DNA from: Neelides folsomi
Lineage: Eukaryota > Arthropoda > Collembola > Neelipleona > Neelidae
Assembly (NCBI GenBank): GCA_034687125.1
Contig: JAQGBZ010000468.1
Coordinates: 1-44,406, forward strand
Direction of reading: 5' to 3'
DNA: 44,406 nt
The notes below the pieces were generated by a model. It made no database searches. It had not been told where the DNA came from and saw only the letters and a list, made by a program, of their open reading frames with translations. Below, in pieces: positions 33,629-44,406 of this stretch; positions within the stretch are counted from its first letter, which is position 1, and the number at the start of each line of letters is the position of its first letter. Position numbers and translations under genes: made by a program.

Positions 33629-35334
33629 TTATTGTAAAAAATGAATTTGAAATGGATTTGTTCGTTGGAGTTGACGCAGTTGACCCATTTGTGAACATTG
33701 AACTAATTTTACATTTAGATTTATATTTTCAGTTTGAATGTATCCTAATTGGGATTTCAAACTGTCTGAGTTTTGAATACAATCAGATGTGGTTCTTTCA
33801 TGTCTTCGCAATTCTTCGTTCTTATCTTCCAATTTATCAAACAGATCGTGAATCTAATTTCATAAATTAAGAATTTTTTAAAAACATTTGTGTCTAATAA
33901 ATTCATATAAAAATAAATCAATATTTAATAAAATTGCAATACTCTTTGAGAACGATAATCTGACGTATCTTTACAGCTCTCCAATTCCTTTTTAATTTTA
34001 TTCCACTCGATCTCTTTTATTTCCACAGTTGAATTTAACTGTTTGAGCTGTATAAGAAATTTCAATTGGCTGAGATTCGGAGTCTCTGCAAAACCATGCT
34101 AGAACCATGGGGCACCATGTTTCCCTATTCTTATATGTTAGGCTAGGTTAAGTTAGATGGCGCTAATCACCATTCCTATTTAAATGCACGCTGGAACCAT
34201 GGAACATGGTTTTGCGGAGATTCCGAATGTTAGCCTTTTAATTATGTATTTATTAACAGAATTCATATTTTAAATCAATAAAAGTCAATCTAAAAATCTT
34301 GATTGATTATAAAATGTAAAATTATAAAATGATTTATTAATATTAATTAATTCAATTAAATATTGTATAATGACAGAATTTTTCTTAAATTTTTATATTT
34401 TTTCAATTACCTGTTCATTTTTAACATCAATTGTCTCAGTATTTTTCAACTCCGCTTCAAGTTTATTTATTGTTTCTTCTTTTTCTTTCAGTGAAGATTT
34501 CGTTTTTTCAACTTCCTAAAAGTATCGAATAAAAATATTATTGTACTTCACATAAAAGTAAAAATGAAAAAGTACCAACATTTTATGATCAATATCAACT
34601 ATATTACAAAAATCATATTTTAATAAAATTTTAATTTTAAATATTCCCACATATTTACCTCATTTAAATTTTCAATTATTAGAGTTTTATTTAAAATATC
34701 GCTTTCAAATACGCCAATTTGCGTTTGAAGATTTGTTATCTCATTGACACTCTTTGAACATTTTTCTTCATTGGAATTTACTTTTGTTTCAAACAATTTG
34801 AGTTTTTCTTCGGTTAATTTCAGGGTTTTAGTAAGAAGATCCACTTTATCCTTTTATCATTTTTTATAGTCAGGATTAAAAAAAATATTTTAAATAATGT
34901 CCAAATTATGTATGTACTTATAATAATTGTTTAATAATTTAATAAGTATTCTTTACACAATCACCTCATTTGAATGGCAACAGGCTGCAGAATGTCTGGA
35001 AAGGGATCCTTTCGGACAATAACACGAACATGCTCGTCCATTCATATCTCTCCCAGACGCCGCAATTGTTTTGTTTGGAAAAGCATTCTCGCACCAAGTT
35101 TGAGACTCCACATCTCCTTCAATGACTTTTGAATTTAAAGTTTAATACATTTACTTATATTTAATTAAATGCTTAAAATTGAGTCAAGACAATGCATAAT
35201 ATATATATATATATATATAACTATTTGTACATAAGTAGTTATGTATGTGGAATATTTTAAATCATCAAATGCTTACATGGAAGAAGAGAAAGGAAGACGG
35301 TGAAGATAAAAAGAGTCAACGAACCCAAGTTCAT
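33629..35334 (-). CDS. Secreted coiled-coil protein with Cys-rich head
   Basis: Six minus-strand exons (35277-35334, 34965-35125, 34659-34850, 34411-34515, 33943-34047, 33629-33853) give 281 residues. The four middle exons are multiples of three or join in phase 0, so exons could be gained or lost without breaking frame. Residues 1-20 are a signal peptide (MNLGSLTLFIFTVFLSLLP). A small Cys module follows (TWCENAF, ACSCYCPKGS, AACCHSNE). The rest is heptad-repeat coiled coil, for example LTKTLKLTEEKLKLFE and KEKEETINKLEAELKN. It has no transmembrane helix, so a secreted oligomer is likely. No family was recognised. Confidence 0.75.
34068..34235. mobile_element. MITE, family A copy 1 (intronic)
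   Basis: 168 bp with about 29-bp imperfect terminal inverted repeats: ggctgagattcggagtctct at the left and gagattccgaatgttagcc at the right. It lies within an intron of the secreted coiled-coil gene. A near-identical relative is at 41445-41621. Confidence 0.85.
35196..35220. repeat. (AT)n microsatellite
   Basis: A run of about eleven to twelve AT units in the first intron of the secreted coiled-coil gene. Confidence 0.9.
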
Positions 35335-36203
35335 TTTACCAACTTCCACTTTGTGAAACTCAGGCGAGTTGAATAGAAAGAATATTCTCAAAGACAATGG
35401 AAGATCTTTTTATATACCAACTCTTCCAATAATACGAGTCATAGATTTTCCCATAAATGGTATTTGTACAAGGTTCAAGTTCAACGCTTTTGAATATTAA
35501 AGAGATTAAAAATAAAGAAGCCATTGTGAATCATAAGAAAAGAAATGGCGCAAATCATATTAATATTTGATATACCGCTACATATTTTGGGTATGTCAAA
35601 TGGTCATATCATATGTTCATAATGGTGAATTAATCTGCTATATGTTATATCTTTATATCATATTTAATCATGTTTAATTGAGATGAGATTGAATCTCACA
35701 TTTTTATTTTTTTAATAAAGGGTTTGTTGAGATATCCAAATGTTTCCAAATATAACTTTTAAGTAACGGCAAATATTAATAAAACAATAAAATAATTTTT
35801 TTTGTTCACATTGTATTTTATTAATCATTTAAATCTAATTTTGATATTATAACGAGGCTTTTATATTACTATATAACATATAAGCAAACAATGTGTTGGA
35901 ATTTTAAAATAGAATATTAACTGTTAATAAATAAAAGTTCAAAGGTTCAAAATCAAAAAGGGTTCAAAATGAAAAATTTCATACTATACATAAAAGTCAA
36001 CCACATGATAAAACCTGAAATTATTATCTACTCTATTCAAACTCATTGTTTTATTGTTTTGTTAGATTTTCTGATTTTCTTCATTTCTTACTTTCCTCTC
36101 AAACTCAATTGTTTTAATATTGAAAGACCCCTCACTTATTATTAGCTAATATTGTTGAACTTTGTTTTATTCTGTAAGAATAAATTGGCATTAAGTTTGA
36201 ATC
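35335..36203. promoter_or_regulatory. Divergent promoter region
   Basis: Separates the secreted coiled-coil gene (-) from the small gene at 36204 (+). On the minus strand a TATAAAAAGA word at about 35407-35416 lies 75-80 bp before the ATG at 35334. No other feature. Confidence 0.45.
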
Positions 36204-36926
36204 ATGTCTATCACTGAAACGGAGGAAGGTAATTTCGAATGTTACTTTTTGTTTATCAGTGATGAAATTTTAAAATTACATTTACTTGATTTTCTTTATT
36301 AAACTTACAATTTCATTTCATTATATATTGAACCAATTTGGTTAGTAAAATACAATTACTCTCTTTAGGTGTGAAAATGTCTGAAGCGCAAGGTCAAGGC
36401 CAACCTTCAGAGAAGGCTCATTTGGAAGCTCTCGACATCCAGCAAGTTTCACTTCGATTGATTCGGGTCTTTCACCAAAACTGCGGCTACTTCTCTTCTT
36501 CATTGAGGATTAAATCAATTGAAAAGAATGTGGATCCGGCTTCTTGGGCCGCATTGAGTCCTACCCAACTGCCCATGCCGACCTCAATTCAATACAACGA
36601 AGTGAAAATCGAATATGTGGAGGAAAAATGGACGGATTTGAACATATTCGACCCATCTATTGAATTTAAGAATGAAAAAGAGCGTCAAGATCTGTTGTCA
36701 TTAATTGAGTCTCTTCAATTCCCAAGTTGAATTGGCCCCCGCTTTCTTCGACCTCATCAAAATTCTTCGTTCCAAATTCAGCCATACTCATTTCACGGCT
36801 CAGATCCTCAGGGGAGGAAAATTGGAAAGAATTGAAGTTCCCTTTGATAAATTGGAATTGAGGAATTTGATCTCCCCAAAGAACACCATTTGTACACTCA
36901 AGTCGGAGAAAGATCCGTTCCTTTGA
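36204..36926 (+). pseudogene. Unrecognised gene with a frameshift near 36722
   Basis: Exon 1 (36204-36228, MSITETEE) joins in phase 1 to exon 2 (from 36369). The frame is open to a stop at 36728-36730, for about 128 residues. Immediately at that stop another frame continues with protein-like sequence (ELAPAFFDLIKILRSK to KSEKDPFL) ending at 36926. Losing a single C from the ttccca run at about 36721-36725 would put both parts in one frame. A sequencing or assembly indel, a real null allele, or two unrelated frames are all possible; no intron signals fit. The protein has no signal peptide and no recognised family. Confidence 0.5.
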
Positions 36927-37258
36927 ACGATGAGAAATATCGGACTAATTTCTAAACTATATGCAATCATACACTATTAGTACCCTAAATCAATCATTTC
37001 AATATATAAAATTTTAGTAAGAATGTTTTTACTTCATGTTGACTATATGCTATAATATGCATGTAAGATAAATATTATGAAAAATCGACTATAGCAACCG
37101 GACATAATCAAATAGTTAATTTAACTTTTGACTGTGTTTATTTAATCGAACAAAGATAAAGTTTTTTATTCATACTATTTAAAACTATTTGCTATTTGTA
37201 ACCCTATAACATAAATATTAATATTATTACTATAATACATAATATGTATGTAATATTA
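36927..37258. other. Convergent 3' spacer
   Basis: Lies between the small frameshifted gene and the 3' end of the second squalene-synthase-like gene. AT-rich, nothing recognised. Confidence 0.5.
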
Positions 37259-39365
37259 TTACAAAATATGAATATATGACTTTTCAATTTTGGGCAATTC
37301 TTTTAAATTCTCCCTTACAAAATCCATGGAGTTGCATTCAATGAATATTTTTGCCATGACGTCACTTTTCAATTTAATTGCCTTTTTGAAAATGTTAGGA
37401 TTGTTGTAGCACTCAATTAATGTTAAATTCCCAAGAAGTAAAGGAATTGCAGCTCCACGAAAAACATTTAAATCCCACGTTGCAAGCCCAATTGTTTCAA
37501 TGCTTAAAGGAATGAGCTCAAAAGCATCCCGAATCAATTCATTCACAATTTCGAGTCCTTTTGCACAATTTTCTGGCAAAAGAATTTCATCAATTGATTT
37601 AAAATATTTTCCCCATACGCATTTGGGATAAAAAATCCTTGGATTTGCATCTTGTGTCAAATCCTCCTTAATGTCCCGAATGATATTCACTTTCTGCAAA
37701 AACTTCCCAAGATGAATTCCCTTCATGGAAAGTTCCTCTTCTGGGACCTTTGGAATATTTTCGCAATTTGATGCAATTCTCATAATTTTTCCTAAAGCGG
37801 ATCCAACCGTTCCTGCAACATAATAACAATACAAATTGTAATCCTCCATTGTTTCAACATCTTTGTAAAGGAAATTTTCCATTCCTTGGGTCATTATTTG
37901 GATTTGGTTAGAAATGATCTGTTGGATTTGAAGTGAAAATGTTGAATAAACGTTAAGAACTTTGTCAAATTGTTGCAAGAGTTCGCATTCGGCATTTGAA
38001 TCTCCGCGCCATTCCAATTTTAAAGATGAGCCGATGTTGGAGGGAAAATTTGATTTCAAATTTACTAAAACCTGCGGGAAGGATTTGAGCAATTTTGATC
38101 TTGTTTCTAATGGAATTGAAGTGTCGTCTTCAATTGTGTCAGCAGCTCGGTCAATTAAATAAAATATAATTACAATTAGACGAAGTTCGGGGTTTAGACA
38201 AGAAGCAATCAAATTAAAACTCCGCGAAACTTTTGAAAAATTCTTCAAGCAAAAATCAACATCTTGGTCAAATTTAATTTTCCAGGAATTCAAATGCAGA
38301 GCTCTGGATGCAAAAGCTGTTGACAAACTTTTGCTCCCAAAATAATTCTCATTTGATAAATAAAAAACTGCCTTTGGCCAAGATCCATTCAAATTCTGCA
38401 TATTTGACAATTTTTCGATTTCTTCCACCATTAATGCTTTAAATTCATCGTCGCAGGTTTCAGTGTAATTGATTTTAATAGCCGAAATTATCCTCATGGA
38501 CATTTCAATCGGACAATTACTTTTTCTTATACAAACCTTTAAAACATTTGTAATGTAAGTTTGAACGGTTTGATGAACGTTGTTTGGAAAAATGTTTAAA
38601 TTTTCTGTCAAGAAATAAATTAACGTTTCTTTAGGAACATGAATTAAACTCTCGGAACTTTTCTGTTCTTTATATTCTTCTTGCTGAATAACATTCAAAT
38701 TTTTAATGAATAATTCAATTAAAAAATCAAAATCCGATTTGAGTTCCAATTTATAAGTTAAGTTCAACAATACAGAAAGGCAAATCAAACTTTGAGAACT
38801 AAAACGAATATCATTGGCGTACGTCAAAATAATTAATTTGACAAAAGGAAGCGCTGCTGTTTTATCAATTTTACATGTTTCGAATAAAATTGAGATGCAT
38901 TCGGCAGTATCTACATAATAAAATACAATATATGATTTAAACTAAAATTATTTGTACTTATGTACTATGTAAAATAAAGTATTAATTAATCAGATTATAA
39001 ATTTTATTAAACGTGATTAGTAAATAAATACCTGTAATATTCGAAAATTGTATCGGAATTTTTATATTAACAAAAGATGTTGGAATTCCTTCATTAAATA
39101 CTTTGGCTAGGAAATCCAAAAGTAAATTTGTTTTTATTTCCGAATTGTTTGATTTGGTCAATTGATAAATTCGAATCGTAGTAAAAATTTCCAAAGGCGC
39201 TGCAAATGAATTATTCAAAATTTTATCCAGGGAGGATTTAGATTGAACTCCACTTTCAGAATTTAGAGATGAATTTAAATACGCGATTGCTTTCTCAATT
39301 CCAGTTAATTGACTACATAAACCAAATTGAAATTTCCTAACTGTTAAATCTTCCATTGAATTCAT
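37259..39365 (-). CDS. Terpene-cyclase-like/squalene-synthase-like fusion protein, copy 2
   Basis: Exon 1 (39032-39365) and exon 2 (37259-38910) join in phase 1 to 661 residues, with the intron at the same place as in copy 1. This copy keeps more canonical squalene-synthase features: SRSF (340-343), RAADTIEDD (Asp at 369), YCYYVAG (472-478), the block KVNIIRDIKED with Asn 520, Arg 523 and Asp 524-528, FYPKCVWGKY, and AAIPLLLGNLTLIECYNN. The N-terminal half has a full QW-type motif QNLNGSW (283-289) and LSTAFASRALHL, typical of alpha/alpha-barrel cyclases. No DxDD was found, so that domain may be structural or use another chemistry. No membrane helix ends the chain, unlike many squalene synthases. 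The start is the ATG at 39365, which aligns with copy 1. It is divergent from the synthase at 40353. Confidence 0.93.
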
Positions 39366-40352
39366 TGTCACTATATATTTTAAATACAATTATTATTTAT
39401 ATATAAATAATATATAAAGATAGGTTATAATTTAGTAAATTTTTAATTTTTTGAAACTTAATATAAATTAATAAGAGTAATGAACGAAACTAGTTTCCCA
39501 CAGCACAGACGACAGAAAGCAAATGAGAAATAAAATTTGAACTTTTGTATGTATATGTATGAGAAATATTCTTAATTGCCCGTAATCTTTATGATTTAAA
39601 AGATAATCTCTGAATGAATTTTGATATCAAATGTTTGTAAACATAAAATTTCCGTTTCATGTAGTTTATTACGCCATTGGGGTTTTCCGTTCGAATTGAT
39701 TTTGAGATAAATTGTTTCTTACATACTCTGTACATGTATCATGTAAATGCTCAGATCTGTTAGTTGGATTTCTTAATTGAGATAAAAATATAAATTATAC
39801 ATTAATTAATTCAATTGCGTAATTTGAACCTTTAAATATAACCTGAGACTTTTCTTGTTTTCATGTAAAAATTACAATTTAAGATTTAACGATAAATATA
39901 TTAAAAACCCATTTATACATTTGATAGTAAAATGCGTGTGATCGTATTTTGACCTCTTCCTTTCTTGTGTTTTTACACAAATGTGAAGATGTCGAAATTG
40001 GAAAAATCCCTCAATTAAGTAAACATTTAAAACATGTATTATTTTATCACCTTGTTAATCCACCCTGTGTAGTCCGTTTCCATTTAAGGAAACTATACGA
40101 CATGGATTCGACTTGGCAAATTAGTTTTACTCCACATTTGGAATACAATAAGTGAATAATTAAATGGTCCCCTTTACTTAAATAAAGTTTAAACAAACTT
40201 TAAAAATACTTTATTTAATAGTTCAAACGTATTTAACTTTTCAAGTACTAAAATGATCAATTTACTGGGAAAATATAATCTGAATCAATTATAAATTATT
40301 TTACTTGGAGAATATATTTTATCAAATTTTGAATTCTGAGCAAACTAAAGTA
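39366..40352. promoter_or_regulatory. Bidirectional promoter region, terpene pair 2
   Basis: About 1 kb between divergent start codons, matching the 1.1-kb spacer of pair 1. By eye the two spacers share no long identical block, so either only short elements are kept or the duplication is old. A frame at 39949-40155 lacks an ATG start and family features. Confidence 0.45.
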
Positions 40353-42102
40353 ATGAATTTTCTTAATATCAAAGAACAAAGCGAGAAATTCGATAATGAA
40401 TTTCAAAACATTATTAAAGACCTTGTTGAATCTCCAGAATTGAGAGATATGCAAATGACAAATAAATGGCTCGAAAGAGCTCTCCACTACAATGTGAAAA
40501 ACGGGAAAAAGAACAGGTGAGAAATTCGTCAATTAATATATTAAATTGTATCAATTATTATTTATAATTATATTACATGATGTTATGAGGGATATTTAAA
40601 GTAAAAAAAGACATGTTTATTAATTTTCAGAGCTATGATTTTCATCTTAGCAAATAACTATTTAAGCACAGAAATAAGCGAAGAGAATTTAAGAATTTCT
40701 TACGTTGTCGGTTGGTGCGTGGAAATAGTAAGAATCTTAAAATTATGCAATACCTACAATGCAATGAAGGCTTTATTCATCAAATTATTATAAACATTTT
40801 TACAAATTAAATATGAAAATATTAATTGTCGAAAATTATATTTTAATTTCAAAAGCTCCAAGCTGCAGCTTTGATCGCCGACGACATCATGGACAATTCT
40901 GAAACTCGTCGGGGAAGACCGTGTTGGTACAAAGTTGAGGATTTAAATGCTGCTGCATTTAACGATGCGTTTCTATTGGAAAGTTGCGTTTATTTCCTTC
41001 TTAAGAAACATCTAAAAGGGAAAGAATATTATCAAGATGTTTTTGAATTATTTCACGATGTCATGCACAAGACGCTCTATGGACAAAGTTTGGATACTTT
41101 AACTTCAAAAGACAAGATTTATTCGAAGTAAGATTTGTTTATATCTTAATCACAATACAGCAATCATTTTATATCAATGCAGCTACATATACATACATAC
41201 ACTCTACCCTATATACAATAAACAACGATCTATACTCATTACAGTAATTTAAAATAAAATCAATTTTTAATTTGATGTTTTTTAAAAAAAACTATACAGG
41301 TATACAATGGAACATTATACTTTGATCGTGAAATATAAAACGAGTTACTATACGTTTTATTTACCAATATTTCTCGCATTTGCAATGGTAATTAAAAAGT
41401 CTTAATCAATTTACCATTTTGTCTGATTTTAGCATTGATTTTATGGCTGAGATTCGGAATCTCTGCAAAACCATGCTAGCACCATGTTTCCCTATTCTTA
41501 TATGTTAGATTAGATTAGATGGCACTATTCACCATTCCTATACAAATGCACGCTGGAACCATGGAACATGGTTTAGAACCATGGAAAAAACATGCTTGGG
41601 CAGAGATTCCGAATGTTAGCCGTTTATATATATAAACGTTAATTGTTTGTAATGTTTTTAACTATTTTTCAAAAAATATTTATTTTAGTTGGGATTGAAA
41701 GACAAAGAGCTATTGAAACAAACAGAAATTCTCACATTGAAAATGGGTCATCTTTTTCAAGTCCAAGATGATTATTTGGATTGTTTTGGTGACGAAGAAA
41801 CAACTGGGAAAATCGGGACGGATATTGCGGATGGGAAATGCTCGTGGCTTTTTGTAACTGCTAAAGAAAAAGCGAACGAAAGTGAAAAGCAAATTTTGCT
41901 CAATAATTATGGCCTCAATGACTCGGTCAAAATAGCAAAAGTGAAAAAGCTGTTTGAAAAACTTGGACTAAAAGATTTTTTCACATCTTTTGAGAAAAAC
42001 TCATATGAAAACATTTTTCATCATATACAAAATCTCGATGAAAAATTTCCAAAAGAAATCTTTTTCGCAATGTTGCACAAAATATATCGAAGGAAAAAAT
42101 AA
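40353..42102 (+). CDS. Isoprenyl diphosphate synthase (FPPS-type fold, predicted longer product), copy 2
   Basis: Five exons (40353-40516, 40631-40727, 40856-41127, 41300-41387, 41689-42102) give 344 residues. Exons 2-5 have exactly the same lengths as in copy 1 (97, 272, 88, 414), so the two are true duplicates. The motifs are IADDIMDNSETRRGRPCWY (Asp 96-100) and QDDYLDCFG (Asp 234-238), with KYKTSYYTFYLPIFLA between. The chain-length residues before the first motif are again Ala-Ala (91-92). Relative to copy 1, exon 2 has the most changes (LANNYLSTEISEENLR). Intron 4 holds a MITE. It is probably co-regulated with the divergent fusion gene. Confidence 0.95.
41445..41621. mobile_element. MITE, family A copy 2 (intronic)
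   Basis: 177 bp starting ggctgagattcggaatctct and ending gagattccgaatgttagcc. It sits inside intron 4 of isoprenyl diphosphate synthase copy 2, is absent from the same intron of copy 1, and has close identity to the element at 34068-34235. Confidence 0.87.
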
Positions 42103-42489
42103 TAAATCAATTAACAAAATTTCCTATTTAAAATACATGTAAATCATATTATTTAAATATTATATATCTTTATAGGTAATTAAAAAAGTTATTAATTAGA
42201 ACTTAAATTAAATGATGTAATTTCGTTAACCTTCTAACTTTAGTATTTAATATATTTATATTATCCTCAATTTGCTTCGCAAAAGAAATTTCACATTAAA
42301 TTTGAAAAAATACTCGACCATGCCACGTTCACTCCAGATTCCTTTGCTTCAATATATCGCTAAAATAAAATTTATAATTATTGTTTTTAAAATCAATAAA
42401 TTGCAAAACATAATGTTTCTCATAGTTTCATAGTTTCATATGAATAAACGATCGGTCATTTACATTTTTAACAAAATATATAAATTTAT
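42103..42489. other. Intergenic, no recognised feature
   Basis: 3' flank of the second synthase, running up to the dead Merlin-type transposase. Confidence 0.5.
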
Positions 42490-43182
42490 TATTGGTGCCG
42501 ATGTGTGAATTTTAACATATTCAAGACCCGTGTTTTGATCAATGTTATAAAGAGTTGGGTTGTACTATCAATTGATTTGGAGCAACAAAATGTAAGGAAT
42601 GATTTACTTTTCCGTGTCCCTTAAAACCCAAAACTCTGCACCCTCGATACGATCGATGAAAATCAGTCATTATAAAAGAATCTTGTGCAATAAATCTTTG
42701 CATAATTGGCCAGAGTTTGCTTACATTTGTTTGGAATAAATTTTATAAATCTCTTTTTAGTTAATCGTGAAATTCCACCAAACACCAAATATGCTCGTGG
42801 AAATTGAAGAGGCCTTCTCCTATGATATTTTATTTTGTATAAATGACTTTCATCACATTCAACAACATCGTTTTCACCTCCAATTTGTTCATTATCATTT
42901 TATAGCCTTCCTGATTTTATTATAAAACTTTAAAGTTGTTTTGTTGTATACTTCTGCATGAACATGTCCAATCTTAATACTAATATTGAAATACCATAAT
43001 CATAGTAATCGCATTATTTGTAAAAGGCCGCATCTATTTCTCTCAAAAATAGTATTGTTTAAGGGATTAAATTTATTTTTACATGTTCGGCATTTCCATA
43101 TGAATCCGCGTTTTTGGTTCGCACTCAATACTCTATGCAGCAAACGATCACAATAAGGATAATTTGGATGTCTTGGAATCAA
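42490..43182 (-). pseudogene. Degenerate Merlin/IS1595 (ISXO2-like) transposase
   Basis: The minus strand first reads a zinc-ribbon-like start with WKCRTCKNKFNPLNNTIFERN (43000-43182). Then, in shifted frames, it gives ENDVVECDESH (first catalytic Asp, about 42860), a PRAYLVFGGISR block, MTDFHRSYRG (second Asp, about 42670), VNHSLHFVAP, and an end motif near TGLEYVKIHT. This order is that of the DDE domain in IS1595-type and eukaryotic Merlin transposases. Several frame changes and stops show it is dead. Element ends were not located. Confidence 0.8.
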
Positions 43183-43245
43183 TCCAGTTTCATCATCACT
43201 GGCTAATTATTTCTTGCAGGTCTTGCAGGAACTTCCCGAAAAAAT

Positions 43246-44406
43246 TCAAAAACCCGCGAAATTCCGTAATAGACCTGGTTTTTGAATTTTCACTTGAAAC
43301 AATGACCGAAGTCTCATTTTCCTTGCGTTTGGAAACTGAGATTTGAAATCGGAAATATGAAAATTTGGATAAAATAGAAAAAATATTGATAAATCCATTT
43401 CGATGACATTTGCTGTTGTAAAATTCCCAGCCGGGGAGGTAAAAATTGAATGGTGAAATCCAAAGGTCAATTTTTCTTCTCCTTTATTCCATGTAATGTT
43501 TCTGATTGAATATTAAACTTTCTTCAATTCGTCCCAAATATTTGCAAACCAAAAGAAAAATAAATACGTGTAAATTGGATCCTCACTTGGTTCAAGTTCA
43601 CTTTCACTCCCAGTATTAATTTTCCAATCCCTTTTTAGAAATGTATTAAATTTGGCAAAAATGTTTTCATTTCTTTAAAGATTGTCGGAAGTTCCTCGTA
43701 CGGAATATCAAAGCTGTTTACTTTAATATCCTTTTTTTAAATTGACAAATGAATTAAAATTCCCAAAGTGCCTAATTTGCTAAACTGGCTTTTGTATATA
43801 ATATTAAGAGTTTCAAGTTTTGGAAACAATCTTCCTATTTACATTAAAAGAAATTTGTAAAAATTGTCGGAAAACGTCAATTCTTTGACAGTGGCTGAAA
43901 ATGCTCTGTAGTTTGAAACGAAGTCCCAAAACTTATTGTCAACATTAACTTGTTGAGATTCTTTCCAAGGAGCTTCGTACCTAAAAATTAAAATGAAATT
44001 TGAAAATGATTAAATCCAAACCGAAAGAATTTAAAGAGGATTTAATTATACCGACTTTTAATTCACAATTTATAAAATCATATATATTTTTTCAATTTTT
44101 TAAATATTTAAACAATATTTTTAAATTATGGTCTGTAAAATTTAAGGTTTTTGATATTTGAACCATATTGAACAACTGTTGAAAGAGTGTTTCATTATTT
44201 GAATCTATTGCTGATTTTTTTTATTAATTATAAAAATTTAATTTTTAAAAAATTAAATTGTTATCAATTATTATCATATTCACAAATATAATTTTGTAAT
44301 TAATAAATTTTAAAATTTATAATTAAAAATTACATAATTTTTACCTCGAGTATTTAATCTTTTTAATTATTCAACATCAAGTTCTCGAACTTTGGCAAAT
44401 TTCAAG
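43246..44406 (-). pseudogene. Decayed leucine-rich (F-box/LRR-like) gene, runs off the right edge
   Basis: An exon begins after an acceptor at about 43982 (minus) and reads ESQQVNVDNKFWDFV, then FSATVKELTFSDNFYKFLL. In other frames it continues with leucine-spaced pieces such as LFPKLETLNIIYKS and ending FTFGFHHSIFTSPAG. A further exon with a donor at about 44344 reads LKFAKVRELDVE at the right edge. The L-x2-L-x-L spacing suggests an LRR or F-box family member. Frame changes and stops (43842, 43788, 43630) suggest a pseudogene, although more short introns could explain some of them. Confidence 0.4.

Noticed and set aside
36204..36926. Antizyme-type programmed frameshift
   Set aside because: The upstream frame is much too long and the downstream frame too short for antizyme. 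There is no matching slip site or domain.
39949..40155. 68-codon frame in the divergent spacer of terpene pair 2
   Set aside because: It has no ATG start, no counterpart in the pair 1 spacer and no recognisable domain.

Overview
This is an AT-rich animal nuclear genome segment with short GT-AG introns (most 60-300 bp) and genes densely packed on both strands. Several genes point to an arthropod: arthropod-type farnesyl-diphosphate-synthase-like proteins, an Orai channel, SYF2, a DUF229 protein and a MYC/MAX-type bHLH-zipper factor. The mix of ApoL-like, trefoil and terpene genes would suit a springtail (Collembola), but that placement is inference. No bacterial operon, CRISPR array or tRNA/rRNA gene was seen.

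Layout: 1-401 (-) is the start of a secreted trefoil-domain protein. 402-8000 is mobile-element territory: a 97-bp tandem duplication, a 2.1-kb palindromic TIR element (1078-3187) with a hAT-like non-autonomous element nested in it, palindromic satellite-like arrays, a dead Tc1/mariner transposase, a second hAT-like element and a broken C2H2 zinc-finger fragment. 8364-14169 holds two paralogous Ly6-like single-pass membrane proteins around an apolipoprotein-L-like gene. 14448-22151 holds a 761-residue orphan, SYF2 (-), an unrecognised membrane/coiled-coil protein and a divergent Orai (-). 22989-27694 is the first terpene gene pair. 27971-36930 holds a bHLH-zipper factor (-), a DUF229 sulfatase-like protein (-), a secreted coiled-coil protein (-) and a small frameshifted gene. 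37259-42102 is the second terpene gene pair. 42490-44406 holds a decayed Merlin/IS1595-type transposase and a decayed LRR/F-box-like gene.

The outstanding content is the duplicated, divergently transcribed terpene pair. Each unit has one minus-strand gene of about 660 residues whose C-terminal half is a squalene-synthase-type enzyme (DTIED and DxxED motifs, YCxY(V/I)AG, CYNN). Its N-terminal half resembles an alpha/alpha-barrel terpene cyclase domain with a QW-type repeat. About 1 kb away, head to head, is a plus-strand isoprenyl diphosphate synthase with intact DDIMD and DDYLD motifs. In both synthases the two residues that normally limit the product to C15 (Phe-Phe in animal FPPS) are Ala-Ala, which predicts a longer product such as C20. 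Together the genes look like a compact animal terpene biosynthetic cluster: one enzyme makes a long prenyl diphosphate, and the fusion enzyme couples two of them head to head. Insects and other arthropods are generally sterol auxotrophs and are not expected to carry squalene synthase. Springtails are known to coat their cuticle with unusual high-mass terpene hydrocarbons, for example the tetraterpene poduran. A role in such hydrocarbons is a hypothesis, not something the sequence proves.

Exon boundaries were worked out by hand from splice consensus, frame continuity and family similarity. Total coding lengths were checked to be divisible by three. No searches or transcript data were available.
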